The translations under genes and the position numbers were made by a program. From an uncultured Eubacteriales bacterium (lineage in GTDB: Bacteria; Bacillota; Clostridia; Oscillospirales; Acutalibacteraceae), in contig CATZCM010000010.1 of the NCBI GenBank assembly GCA_958417225.1, forward strand, positions 1-48,593: DNA of 48,593 nucleotides, written 5' to 3'. The notes below the pieces were generated by a model, which saw only the letters and a list, made by a program, of their open reading frames with translations, did not search any database and was not told the origin of the DNA. Positions 10,841 to 20,111 of this stretch are shown piece by piece; positions within the stretch are counted from its first letter, which is position 1; every line of letters begins with the position of its first letter.

Positions 10841-12018
10841 TACAATAACCCCGCCTTTTTTAAATTTCCTGAATGTTCAGAAAATGTTTTTGCATAATAC
10901 GCATTACCATCAGCATCGTGGCAAAAGAAATAATAATTAGTTTTATTTGGATTAAGCACTGCATTTATAGCTTCCATACCTGGACTGCATATCGGACCAA
11001 TTGGCAAACCTGCATATTTATATGTGTCATATTTTCCATCAAAGTTTTTTAAAATATCGCTTGGAACAGAACTTTTGGTACGATATGGGTACCATGTTGT
11101 CGAATCCATAGATAAAAGTGTCATTCCAGCATCACCATACTGGCTGACCCCTCCATTACTCTCAGTTTTTAAGCGATTGTGCAAAACTGAAGAAACATTA
11201 TACATATCTTCGTTATTGGCAGCTTCTGACTGTACTATTGACGCTAAAGTCATAACTTCATTTAATGTCATTCCAATACTTTGTGCTCTTTCATTTACAT
11301 CTACTTTTTTGTCAAATCCGCTTACATTTCTTTTAGTAAATAATTTGTCCTCACACACTCCCAAAATTCTAGAAATAACTCGTGATGCTTTTTGGTCCTT
11401 ATAAAATTCGTACGTATCTGGAAACAAATATCCTTCTAATTTATAACACCTATTTTTTGATTCACCCAGATCTGCAATAAATTTAAAATCTTCATCAAAA
11501 CCATTTGAATTACACGCCGCAATAAATTCATCCTTATCGCAAACATTATTTTCATCTAAAAGCTTCGCACATTCAAGCACACTAAGCCCCTCAGTTATGG
11601 TCACCTTTGTCAAATCTTTATCAAGCCTATTGGAATTAGACTGTATATAATTTATGATTGCCTCATAATCCAAATTTGTTTTTATTTCAAAACTACCTGA
11701 TATAAAATTTCTCGATGAACCTCTTAGTATAGAATACATCTTGAAGAAATTTTCATACTTTATCACACCATTTTCTTTCAGCACTTTCACAGTACCTTTG
11801 AAACCAGATCCCTTAGGTATCTCAATTATTACAGTTTCGTTTGGCCTGTCAATTGCAAGTATATCACTAATCCCTGCAATAACAAATCTAATCATAAGCG
11901 CACTCAAAACTACAACTAATACAATCCACATTCTTTTAAAAAACTTTATATTGCTCTTTTTTATATCTAAAACACTTACTTCATTTATTTGTTTAGAGTT
12001 ATTATACCCCTGATCCAT
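10840..12018 (-). CDS. mltG: Endolytic murein transglycosylase MltG (YceG-like)
   Basis: MltG cuts nascent glycan strands in the membrane-linked cell wall machinery and sets strand length. There is one membrane helix at about 30-50, then a LysM-like part (VTITEGLSVLECAKLLDE, 139-156), GYLFPDTYEFYKD (196-208), the catalytic-region motif LASIVQSEA (258-266), SVLHNRL and the C-terminal YDTYKYAGLPIGPICSPG block. At 392 residues it is complete. At the position of the catalytic Glu of E. coli MltG (in IVEKE) this protein has Gln263; Glu265, two residues on, is kept. My alignment is by eye. The start has AAAGGA 10 bases upstream. It is coupled to the U32 gene downstream. Confidence 0.92.
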   Translation of the reverse strand: MDQGYNNSKQINEVSVLDIKKSNIKFFKRMWIVLVVVLSALMIRFVIAGISDILAIDRPNETVIIEIPKGSGFKGTVKVLKENGVIKYENFFKMYSILRGSSRNFISGSFEIKTNLDYEAIINYIQSNSNRLDKDLTKVTITEGLSVLECAKLLDENNVCDKDEFIAACNSNGFDEDFKFIADLGESKNRCYKLEGYLFPDTYEFYKDQKASRVISRILGVCEDKLFTKRNVSGFDKKVDVNERAQSIGMTLNEVMTLASIVQSEAANNEDMYNVSSVLHNRLKTESNGGVSQYGDAGMTLLSMDSTTWYPYRTKSSVPSDILKNFDGKYDTYKYAGLPIGPICSPGMEAINAVLNPNKTNYYFFCHDADGNAYYAKTFSEHSGNLKKAGLL

Positions 12019-12041
12019 AAATAAAAAATCCTTTCATTATT

Positions 12042-12602
12042 TCAATTACATAATATAAATTTTCTCTCTGTAACTACAAAATCCATTTTTTTATCAAAAT
12101 TATCATGCGGTAAACTTAATTCAACGCAACAATCCATACATATCCCTATTGACACTGTGTGAACTTCACTAAGAAATCTATCATAGTATCCTTTTCCATA
12201 CCCCAATCGATATCCCAATTCATCAAAAGCTAGTCCAGGAACAATGCAAATACTATCAAAAAAAGTACTTACTTCCATACAGTAGTCCATAGGTTCTAAC
12301 AATCCAAAATATCCACGATTCAAGTCATCCATTGTCTTAACAAGGTAAAATCTCATATTTCCATTCAAATCCAAGCATTTAGGAAATGCTAACAATTTAC
12401 CGTCTTGTAAAGCTTTTCTAGCAAACTTATTCATACTCAACTCTTTATCCCTAGCTGCATACAAAAGTATTAATTTCGCACTTACATACTCATCCATCAT
12501 AAGTAACCTTGATTGTATTATTGAAGATATTTTTTTATTTTCATCATCAGAAATTTTTTTTCTAATAAACTTGTACTTTTCTCTCAAAAATTCTTTCATC
12601 AT
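12042..12602 (-). CDS. 5-formyltetrahydrofolate cyclo-ligase
   Basis: This ATP-dependent enzyme recycles 5-formyl-THF to 5,10-methenyl-THF in one-carbon metabolism. The signature GYRLGYGKGYYDRFL is near residues 131-145, and the N-terminal basic segment REKYKFIRKKIS and LLYAARDKELS fit the MTHFS family. The length of 186 residues is normal. The start overlaps the stop of the GNAT gene upstream (ATGATGA), with no strong ribosome binding site of its own, so it is likely translated by coupling. It is followed 23 bases later by mltG. Confidence 0.93.
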   Translation of the reverse strand: MMKEFLREKYKFIRKKISDDENKKISSIIQSRLLMMDEYVSAKLILLYAARDKELSMNKFARKALQDGKLLAFPKCLDLNGNMRFYLVKTMDDLNRGYFGLLEPMDYCMEVSTFFDSICIVPGLAFDELGYRLGYGKGYYDRFLSEVHTVSIGICMDCCVELSLPHDNFDKKMDFVVTERKFILCN

Positions 12603-13471
12603 TCCATCGTTAATCCAATATACGGATCCTCCATTTCCGGAACTTGATCTAATTCATCAACTGGTAGCAGCATGCCATAGTCCGATACTACCCCTGTTTT
12701 CCCAAAATACGAATGCATTGCGCTAGTTCTAAAAAGGTACATTTCACAATTTGCTCTTGCTATAATATTTGCCATTAAATTTGAAAAATCTGATTCAAGT
12801 ACAGCCAATTCTTTTACAACCAAACAATTATTTTCGAGTTTAGAGCACATTGCATAACCACGTTCACTGTAAATCATAAATCCTTGCCTTAAATTATTTA
12901 GAAGAATAGAATATTCAAAATGATTTTTATTCCAGGACACATTTCCGTCAAAATTAAAACTTTTTTCTCGAATCTCATGTGCTTCATCTATGTTCAACAC
13001 AACTGATGTATTAATTTGCCCACCCTTCGCATATCGTTCAAGATCACTTCGCAAAATTAAACATTCACGTTTCTTAAAAAATTTACAAAATCCGCGATTA
13101 CCATAAAACTTATATAAATCTTTCGTTTGAGGCAATAGAAACAAATACTTACATTTTTTGCGTTTAGCTATCTCACGAGCATACATAAGAAGTTCTGTCA
13201 TTACTCCATTGCTCCTATACTTAGGCAAAGTCCCAGCAGAATAGATATAATATGCTGGAATTTTTCTTTTCTTAAAACAAATCTCTGAATAAAAAAGATA
13301 CAATGCGGATATGATTTTACCATCACAAACTGCAATCAAACAATTTTCATATTCTACTCTTTCACGAAAAAATGCATCCATTATTGCATCAGGATTCATT
13401 TTAAAAGATTCCATTAAAACATCCTTTAACTCTATTCGCATTTGTTTATTTGCTGTTTTGATTTCATACAC
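12599..13471 (-). CDS. GNAT family acetyltransferase (tandem copy 1)
   Basis: A 290-residue protein with an N-terminal GNAT fold: AYYIYSAGTLPKYRSNGVMTELL (73-95) carries the acetyl-CoA-binding pattern, and LFLLPQTKDLYKFYGNRGFCKFF is the usual following strand-helix. The C-terminal half is less typical and may be a second, degenerate GNAT-like domain. The substrate is unknown. It starts with GTG behind GGTGAG. It is a full-length paralogue of the gene at 13536, with the same length, the same motif positions and matching ends (DPYIGLTME, DPYLGLAME). It lies in an operon-like run with the 5-formyl-THF cyclo-ligase. Confidence 0.85.
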   Translation of the reverse strand: MYEIKTANKQMRIELKDVLMESFKMNPDAIMDAFFRERVEYENCLIAVCDGKIISALYLFYSEICFKKRKIPAYYIYSAGTLPKYRSNGVMTELLMYAREIAKRKKCKYLFLLPQTKDLYKFYGNRGFCKFFKKRECLILRSDLERYAKGGQINTSVVLNIDEAHEIREKSFNFDGNVSWNKNHFEYSILLNNLRQGFMIYSERGYAMCSKLENNCLVVKELAVLESDFSNLMANIIARANCEMYLFRTSAMHSYFGKTGVVSDYGMLLPVDELDQVPEMEDPYIGLTME

Positions 13472-13535
13472 GCCAACTCACCGTCCCCTGGAAAAATTAT
13501 TATTCAGTCAAAAATACACTTAGAATTGATTTATG

Positions 13536-14408
13536 CTATTCCATAGCCAAACCAAGGTATGGATCTTTTGCACTTACAATATTTTCATGACCGTCAACGC
13601 ATAAAATCATACCTTGATCAGATACCACACATTGCTCTGAGAAAAAGCGTTGACATTGGCTTGTCCTAAAAATATACATATCACAAATTACACTCTCATA
13701 AATATTCGTCATTAAATTACAAAAATCATTTGGTAACACTGCCAACTCACTAATATACACACAATTATTTTCAGGTTTAGAACACATTGCATAACCGTTT
13801 TCACTAAGGATCATAAACCCATGAGAATTCTCATTTAAAAACACAGAATACTTAAAATGCTTATTATCCCACAATATGTTACCATCATTTGAAAAACAAA
13901 CCTTTCGAATTTGATTATATTTTTCACTCGAAAGATCAAATCGCACATTCATAGTCCCATTTTTTGAATACTTACTCAACTCAGTCCTAGAAATCGAATA
14001 CTCACACTTTTTAAAGAATCTACAAAAGCCTCTCTTTTCATAAAAAGTATAAAGTTTTTCTGTCTGTGGCAATAAGAACAAATAATCAATATTTCTCTGT
14101 GCCGCTACTTTACGTACTTGATTCAGTAGCAACGTAACAAATCCCTTATTTCTATACTCTGGCAAGGTTCCTACAGCATAAATGTAATATGCCGGTATTT
14201 TCTTTCCATTCAAACAAATTTTTGCACAAAAGAAATACAATGCTGATACCACCCTATTTTCATCCAAAACCACTAAACAATTGTCATATGATACACATCT
14301 CTCAAAAAAAGCATTTACTATATCACTTGAATCTAGTGGAAATGCTCTCTTGTAAAGATATTTCAATCCGTTTTCCATATATGGTATTGCAAACTTAATT
14401 TCATACAT
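13536..14408 (-). CDS. GNAT family acetyltransferase (tandem copy 2)
   Basis: Paralogue of the gene at 12599-13471, also 290 residues. The acetyl-CoA site is TLPEYRNKGFVTLLL (81-95) and the second block LFLLPQTEKLYTFYEKRGFCRFF matches copy 1 closely. The two differ most around residues 140-240 and in the middle of the C-terminal half, so they may act on different substrates. The ATG at 14408 follows ATAGGTGAATTT. A gap of 64 bases separates it from copy 1, and 17 bases separate it from the DUF2156 gene upstream. The acceptor is unknown. Confidence 0.85.
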   Translation of the reverse strand: MYEIKFAIPYMENGLKYLYKRAFPLDSSDIVNAFFERCVSYDNCLVVLDENRVVSALYFFCAKICLNGKKIPAYYIYAVGTLPEYRNKGFVTLLLNQVRKVAAQRNIDYLFLLPQTEKLYTFYEKRGFCRFFKKCEYSISRTELSKYSKNGTMNVRFDLSSEKYNQIRKVCFSNDGNILWDNKHFKYSVFLNENSHGFMILSENGYAMCSKPENNCVYISELAVLPNDFCNLMTNIYESVICDMYIFRTSQCQRFFSEQCVVSDQGMILCVDGHENIVSAKDPYLGLAME

Positions 14409-14425
14409 AAATTCACCTATTAAAA

Positions 14426-15292
14426 CTATTTTTCAATAGCGTCATACATTACTTGCAAAGTCACCGGATGATAAGATAGCTTTGCTTTACGCAAACCTTC
14501 TATTCCAAGATCCTCCTCAAGATTTACAAATTTATATTCTACTAATTCATTTTTCACAAATTGATTTCTTATCATCGCAAAAGCACCAACATACTCAGAT
14601 AAAGCTTTTTCAAAGTGCACATCAAAAACTTCATCATTTAATTTTTCACCTATTGTAAAGGCAATAGGTACATGATTTGCATAAAGAATACCACCCAACA
14701 AACCAAGTTCCTCAAAGTTATCAAAAGCACAGTTCAGTGCAATTTCCTCGTCTACATAACCATGAGCATCACTCCAACGCTTCGAAATTCCCCTACACAA
14801 ATTCAAATTTTCACTCGTAATACCCTCATACGACCAGTCATAAGACTTTTCAAACCTAGAAATAAAATTTCGTTTACTGTGATATTTTTTGCCACAAAGC
14901 TCTGCTAAATCACTAACATTATAAATGTAATTAAAACTGTCTCTAACTTCTATAAAATCAAATACACCTGGAAAAAGGTTTTCCATTATGTGCATTTCAT
15001 CTTCCGTAATACCAGTAAATTTTAACTTTTTGCCCTTATCATGTGATTCCCTTAATAAAAGGTCAATTGCTTTTTTCTTATCGCCATCGCCCAAAGGAAA
15101 CGAATATGCTAAATCCAGTTTTTGATAACATCTGAACAAAGTGTCGTCACAAATACAAAATGATACATCAAAAACATCTTTCCACAAAAACATCGTACCA
15201 AAGGCATCCGATGGCCTAAACTTATCGCCTTTTTGTAAAAATGGTTCTATGACATTTTTATCTGAAAGGAGAACTTTTTTAAAAGTTTCCAC
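14426..15292 (-). CDS. DUF2156 family protein (LPG-synthase C-terminal-like)
   Basis: This 288-residue protein matches the clostridial DUF2156 family, related to the aminoacyl-transferring C-terminal domain of lysyl-phosphatidylglycerol synthase MprF (itself built from GNAT-like folds). Recognisable stretches are FRPSDAFGTMFLWKD near the start, HSKRNFISRFEKSY (about 138-151), GGILYANHVPIAFTIGE and NLEEDLGIEGLRKAKLSYHP near the end. There is no membrane part, so it is soluble, unlike MprF. Its substrate is not known. It starts with GTG behind GAGGTGATTTTAA and overlaps the kinase gene by 14 bases. It stands next to two GNAT genes, a common arrangement for acyl/aminoacyl transfer genes but no proof of a pathway. 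Confidence 0.85.
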   Translation of the reverse strand: METFKKVLLSDKNVIEPFLQKGDKFRPSDAFGTMFLWKDVFDVSFCICDDTLFRCYQKLDLAYSFPLGDGDKKKAIDLLLRESHDKGKKLKFTGITEDEMHIMENLFPGVFDFIEVRDSFNYIYNVSDLAELCGKKYHSKRNFISRFEKSYDWSYEGITSENLNLCRGISKRWSDAHGYVDEEIALNCAFDNFEELGLLGGILYANHVPIAFTIGEKLNDEVFDVHFEKALSEYVGAFAMIRNQFVKNELVEYKFVNLEEDLGIEGLRKAKLSYHPVTLQVMYDAIEK

Positions 15293-15965
15293 TTAAAATC
15301 ACCTCTTTTGCAAAATTAAACACATCCTCACAAATATCATCTCGAGATCGCATAATTCCGTTTTTCATGCAATTGATTTTAAACCAACCAAGTTTCTTTA
15401 CTGCATAATCCGCTGCTAAATAACATTTTTCCAAAAAAGCAATATTTTTCTCATGTAAGTCTTTTTTTTCTTCACAACCATCATATCGCTTTCTCATCAG
15501 ACTCTGGGAAACATCAATCGGAACGCTTAAATACACAACAGCATCTGACATAGGAAGCCCTAATTTTATACACTCGTAATCCAAACACCATTTGATAAAG
15601 TTATCCCACTCATCACGTGGCAATTTTCCCATCTGATAAACGATATTAGAAGAAATATATCTGTCCGCTACTATTATCTTACCTGAATTATAATATTTCT
15701 TCCAGGATTTCATGTAACTTGCGTACCGATCAATAGCAAAAAAAGACGACGCCGCATATGCATTAACGTCGCTTGGCTTTTCTCCAAATTCCGAATTAAG
15801 GTACATTTTAACAAGCGTTGACGATGGTTGGTCATAATCGGGGAAACTTACATATTTTGCGTTGATACCCATACTTGCAATTTTTTGTTCTAACAATTTA
15901 GTTTGGGTAGCTTTTCCACTGCCATCAAGCCCTTCTATTGTTATAATTTTGCCACGTTTATTCAT
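15279..15965 (-). CDS. Thymidylate kinase family protein
   Basis: A nucleoside-monophosphate kinase, probably dTMP to dTDP. The P-loop is IEGLDGSGKATQTKLL (10-25), with Ala where most Tmk proteins have Thr (GKTTQ). FFAIDRYASYMKSW and ADRYISSNIVYQMGKL are the DRY/DRYxxS motifs, and VVYLSVPIDVS follows. The length is 228 residues, a little longer than the usual 205-215. I chose the ATG at 15965 because GGTGG lies 8 bases before it; the ATG at 15980 has no such site. It may be the main tmk or a paralogue acting on another deoxynucleotide. It overlaps the DUF2156 gene. Confidence 0.85.
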   Translation of the reverse strand: MNKRGKIITIEGLDGSGKATQTKLLEQKIASMGINAKYVSFPDYDQPSSTLVKMYLNSEFGEKPSDVNAYAASSFFAIDRYASYMKSWKKYYNSGKIIVADRYISSNIVYQMGKLPRDEWDNFIKWCLDYECIKLGLPMSDAVVYLSVPIDVSQSLMRKRYDGCEEKKDLHEKNIAFLEKCYLAADYAVKKLGWFKINCMKNGIMRSRDDICEDVFNFAKEVILSGNF

Positions 15966-16009
15966 CAAATCAACCACCATTCTTTTTCTATCAAAACTTA
16001 TACACTTCT

Positions 16010-17083
16010 CTACTTGTCCAAAACAAACTTAGATTCACTAAGCTCAGGGTACCCAAAGTCCAAATCAAGAAAACCACCGTGAATTAATTCTAACTTTCCA
16101 GCAATATGAGATTCAGAAAATTTTGATCCATTTATAATAGTATTGTTCCCACTTAAGAAAAAGTCATAAACACAATTTTTCCCAACATCATCCCAAGTAA
16201 GATCAATTGCATACCAATTTCCATCATCCATCTTCACTTCATTCCAAGCATGATTTCCAACCGCATCCTCATTTTCCGCATACCCAGAGACGATAATACA
16301 TGGAATTTTAGCTTTATCACATAATATCTTCATTGCTTTTGCATATGCTTCACATACACCTTCACTCATATTTTTATTTCCATCATAACTTGGCAAAAAA
16401 ACATCTGCAGCTGTCTGATCATACTCTGAACTGTAATCATCGCGGTATTCTACATCCTTGCATAGTTTATCGTGAAAACTTTTAACTTTTTCATAATTAG
16501 TTGTTTTGCCAAAAATGCACTTTCTATAATATCTATCCGCTGCTTTTAAGAAACTCACTCGTTTATTCGGAGTCACCTTATCCCAATAACTTGCTTTTAT
16601 TTTTACATTCATTGACGCAGTACCAAAATTTTTACCATCAATTGATTTTACGTCACTCATTGACAAAGAATCATCACAACCATATAATTCTTTTATCCAA
16701 TAGTATTGCGGATGATCATACACGAACGCATCAAAAATCCGATTTAATTCCCGCGTTACAGCTCTTTGACCGTTTGAAGTAAGGGTTCTTTCATTATCAC
16801 ACTCAATCAATTTCATTTCAAAGCAATAATCACTTTGTTCGCCAAGCCCTCTATCAATTGTTACACTAACGTAATTTTGGTCATTAATCGCAAGTTGATT
16901 TTTTTTGCACATGCATTCAATAGCATCATAACATTTTCTTGAATTTTCGTTCAGTTGTTCTCTAAACAACCCCGTCTCATAAGAACAATTTAAATTGGTC
17001 TGCGCCGCTGAACAAGGACTTAACCACATCACAAACAAAATTAAAATTAATACCTGTCTACAAAGCAAAACATATTTTTTCAT
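16010..17083 (-). CDS. Secreted transglutaminase-like protein
   Basis: A signal peptide (basic MKKYVLLCRQ, hydrophobic core, cleavage near SAA at 25-27) shows export; there is no lipobox or sorting signal, so the product is probably released or stays near the wall. The C-terminal half is a transglutaminase-like (papain-fold) domain with a full triad: Cys244 in SEGVCEAYAKA, His278 in GNHAWNEV and Asp294 in YAIDLTWDD. Such bacterial domains act as proteases or amidases more often than as cross-linkers. At 357 residues it is complete. It is translated from a good site (AGGAGGC) and lies alone between ileS and the kinase gene, with 29 bases to the latter. Confidence 0.88.
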   Translation of the reverse strand: MKKYVLLCRQVLILILFVMWLSPCSAAQTNLNCSYETGLFREQLNENSRKCYDAIECMCKKNQLAINDQNYVSVTIDRGLGEQSDYCFEMKLIECDNERTLTSNGQRAVTRELNRIFDAFVYDHPQYYWIKELYGCDDSLSMSDVKSIDGKNFGTASMNVKIKASYWDKVTPNKRVSFLKAADRYYRKCIFGKTTNYEKVKSFHDKLCKDVEYRDDYSSEYDQTAADVFLPSYDGNKNMSEGVCEAYAKAMKILCDKAKIPCIIVSGYAENEDAVGNHAWNEVKMDDGNWYAIDLTWDDVGKNCVYDFFLSGNNTIINGSKFSESHIAGKLELIHGGFLDLDFGYPELSESKFVLDK

Positions 17084-17193
17084 AAAAAATGCCTCCTATT
17101 AATTAATTTTAATTTTAGCGGCACAAACACTTACTCATCGTAAACAAACGAAATTCTCATAAATCACACATACCAGAATTTTTCTAATTATCA

Positions 17194-19998
17194 CTAATTT
17201 AAAATACTTGCACATCGTGCACACACGTCGGGATATTTCTCATTCATTCCAACTGTTTCACTGTAATTCCAACATCTTTGACATTTTTGTCCTTTTGCGC
17301 GCTTGACAGTAATCGAAAGATTCGGTAAAGTTTCACACTGAATTTCTCCATCGTTTCCATTTATAATATCCACTTCTGAAGTTATCAAAATATGACCTAA
17401 ATCCTCTTTTGTCGACTGCATAAAGTCATATAACTCACTTGTACAGTGTAACTCAACACTTGCTTCTAACGACGATCCTATCAATTTTTCTTTACGAGCA
17501 AGTTCCAGCACCTTTGAAACATTCTCACGAATTAAATGTAATTTGTTCCAACGTTGCTTAAATTCATCATCACACATTACATCGCAATTTTTTCTAATAT
17601 CATTAAAAATAACGTGTGAGTTATCACAATCTTTGCCGTGTGGCATAAACGACCAAATTTCCTCAGAAGTATAAGCGAGAATTGGAGCAATAATTCTCGT
17701 CATTGTGTCTAAAATTATAAACATTGCAGTTTGTGCAGCACGTCTGGTATGGCTGTTGTTTTTTTCTACATATAAGCGATCCTTCAATACATCTAAGTAA
17801 AAGTTTGACATATCCACCACACAGAAATTATGAATGCCATGATATACTTGGTGAAATTCAAATTTTTCATATGCGTTTATTGATTTTTCACTTAATTCTC
17901 TTACCATACAAAGAGCCCATTTATCTATTGGTTCGATCTCATTCAAATCTATCATATCAGTATCCGGACTAAAATCATTCAGATTGCTTATAATAAATCG
18001 AGCCGTATTTCTGATTTTCCTATATGATTCCGATAATTGTTTCAAAATATCTTCAGATATTCTAATATCTGAGTGATAATCAGACGAAGCTACCCACAAT
18101 CTCAAAATATCAGCACCATACTTTTTGATAACTTCATCTGGAGCAATTCCATTACCAAGTGATTTTGACTGTTTGTGGCCTTCACCATCCACAACCCAGC
18201 CATGTGTTACAACATTTTTATACGGAGCACCTTTGCCCATAGCCACTGAAGTTAGTAAAGATGATTGGAACCAACCTCTATATTGGTCCGCACCTTCCAA
18301 ATACAAGTCAGCCGGAGATGATAGGTAATCGCGTTTCTCACATACAGCTTCATGTGACACTCCTGAATCAAACCACACATCCATTATGTCTTTTTCCTTC
18401 TCAAAATGTGTTGACGAACATTTACTGCATTTCGTACCAACTGGTAAAAGTTCCTCAACTGACTTTATAAACCATGCGTCAGACCCTTCTTTTCTGAAAA
18501 TGTCGGCAATTGTAAACATAACATTTTTATCAATAAGCGGTTCGCCACAGTCTTTACAAAAGAAAATCGGAATTGGTACTCCCCATTTTCTCTGTCTTGA
18601 AATACACCAATCTTTTCTATCACGCACCATTGCGCTTATTCTATCTTCACCCCACTTAGGAATCCAATTTACACCTTTTATCGCTTCAAGTGCAGCTTCT
18701 TTAAAACTGTCAATTGAACAGAACCATTGTTCAGTAGCCCTAAATAAAATTGGTTCTTTGCATCTCCAACAATGTGGATATTGATGGATAATTTTTTGTA
18801 CAGCAAATAAATTACCAGTTTCTTTTAAGTGGTCAGCTATAGGTTTGTTTGCATCTGACGTCTTCAACCCTTTAAATTCGCCTGCTTCGTCAGTTAACAC
18901 TCCATGTGAATCAACAGGTACAATAATCGGAATATCTTTGTAATTTTTACAAACTTCAAAATCCTCCACACCATGACCCGGAGCTGTATGAACACATCCT
19001 GTACCAGATTCGAGGGTCACATGATCACCTACAATAACGACCGACTCTCTATCTAAAAATGGATGTTTAGTCGTCATATACTCAAGTTCCGAACCTAACA
19101 GTGAACCCAAAACTCTGTAATTTTCTTTACCAGCCGCTTTCATTGCTTTGTCGTACAACTCACTTGCCATCACATAATATTCCCCATCGCATTCTACAAC
19201 ACTATATTCAAATTTTGGTCCCACACATATTGCAACATTTCCAGGTAAAGTCCACGTTGTAGTAGTCCATATCACAAAATACGTTTTACCAAGGTCAATT
19301 CCCATTTTAGACAATTTTCCTAAATCATCTTTTACTGCAAACTTTACGTAAATAGAATAGCATGGGTCTTCAGAATACTCAATTTCCGCCTCAGCAAGAG
19401 CTGTTTCGCAATCAGGACACCAATAAACTGGTTTTAAACCTCTATATATATGTCCATCGCAAGCCATTTTTGCAAAAGTTTCTATCTGAACCGCCTCAAA
19501 CTCTTTTTGAAGTGTAATATACGGATTTTCCCATTCACCCAAAACTCCAAGGCGTTTAAATTGCTTTCTTTGGTCATCTATGTAAGACAGAACAAAGTCT
19601 CTACAGATTCTACGAAGCTCAATATCAGTCATACTTTTAGCTTTTTCCACACCAGCTTTTTTACGCGCTTTAAGTTCAGTCGGCAATCCATGCGTATCCC
19701 AACCTGGAACAAAAGGTGCTTTAAATCCACTCATGTTTTTATAGCGCACTACAAAATCTTTTAATATTTTATTCAGTGCGTGTCCTAAATGTATATCTCC
19801 ATTTGCATACGGAGGTCCATCGTGCAATACATACAATGGTTTTTCATTATTTTTCTTCATGAGCTGTTCATAAAGGTCTTCATTTTCCCACTGAGTAAGC
19901 ATTTCAGGTTCGCGCTTTGGCAAAGCAGCACGCATAGGAAATTCTGTTTTTGGTAGATTAAGTGTATCGTTATAGTCTTTTTTATTTTCTGTACTCAA
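17194..19998 (-). CDS. ileS: Isoleucyl-tRNA synthetase
   Basis: Charges tRNA-Ile with isoleucine, with editing of valine. The class I motif is YANGDIHLGH (64-73), the editing domain has GWDTHGLPTE and the TTWTLPGN region, and the KMSKS loop reads KQSKSLGNG. The C-terminal zinc finger (CQRCWNY...CARCASILN) is intact, as in bacterial-type IleS of 900-940 residues; this one has 934. The start is TTG, with GAGAGGCGG upstream; this fits the conserved N-terminus better than any ATG. No T-box leader is visible in the 113 bases before it, although many Firmicutes regulate ileS this way. Confidence 0.98.
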   Translation of the reverse strand: MSTENKKDYNDTLNLPKTEFPMRAALPKREPEMLTQWENEDLYEQLMKKNNEKPLYVLHDGPPYANGDIHLGHALNKILKDFVVRYKNMSGFKAPFVPGWDTHGLPTELKARKKAGVEKAKSMTDIELRRICRDFVLSYIDDQRKQFKRLGVLGEWENPYITLQKEFEAVQIETFAKMACDGHIYRGLKPVYWCPDCETALAEAEIEYSEDPCYSIYVKFAVKDDLGKLSKMGIDLGKTYFVIWTTTTWTLPGNVAICVGPKFEYSVVECDGEYYVMASELYDKAMKAAGKENYRVLGSLLGSELEYMTTKHPFLDRESVVIVGDHVTLESGTGCVHTAPGHGVEDFEVCKNYKDIPIIVPVDSHGVLTDEAGEFKGLKTSDANKPIADHLKETGNLFAVQKIIHQYPHCWRCKEPILFRATEQWFCSIDSFKEAALEAIKGVNWIPKWGEDRISAMVRDRKDWCISRQRKWGVPIPIFFCKDCGEPLIDKNVMFTIADIFRKEGSDAWFIKSVEELLPVGTKCSKCSSTHFEKEKDIMDVWFDSGVSHEAVCEKRDYLSSPADLYLEGADQYRGWFQSSLLTSVAMGKGAPYKNVVTHGWVVDGEGHKQSKSLGNGIAPDEVIKKYGADILRLWVASSDYHSDIRISEDILKQLSESYRKIRNTARFIISNLNDFSPDTDMIDLNEIEPIDKWALCMVRELSEKSINAYEKFEFHQVYHGIHNFCVVDMSNFYLDVLKDRLYVEKNNSHTRRAAQTAMFIILDTMTRIIAPILAYTSEEIWSFMPHGKDCDNSHVIFNDIRKNCDVMCDDEFKQRWNKLHLIRENVSKVLELARKEKLIGSSLEASVELHCTSELYDFMQSTKEDLGHILITSEVDIINGNDGEIQCETLPNLSITVKRAKGQKCQRCWNYSETVGMNEKYPDVCARCASILN

Positions 19999-20045
19999 GA
20001 TTTATCCGCCTCTCTATAAAATATTCACCTAAAAAAATATAGCAA

Positions 20046-20079
20046 TGAGCCAGCACTTAATGCGTCGGCTCACTTTTTT
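20046..20079. terminator. Hairpin between sepF and ileS
   Basis: TGAGCC...GGCTCA (20046-20072) with an imperfect inner stem is followed on the plus strand by T6 and on the minus strand by a T7 run a few bases away. It lies 40 bases after the sepF stop and before the ileS start, so it probably ends or attenuates sepF transcripts. It is not a T-box: the conserved antiterminator bulge sequence is absent. Confidence 0.55.
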
Positions 20080-20111
20080 ATGTCTATGTAATAGCATCTT
20101 ATGTACTCACA

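Noticed and set aside
12042..15965. A dedicated antibiotic-resistance or modification cluster made of the GNAT and DUF2156 genes
   Set aside because: Nothing in the motifs points to a drug substrate, and the neighbours are housekeeping genes.
19999..20111. A T-box leader before ileS
   Set aside because: The space is too short and the conserved T-box sequence is absent; only a terminator-like hairpin is present.
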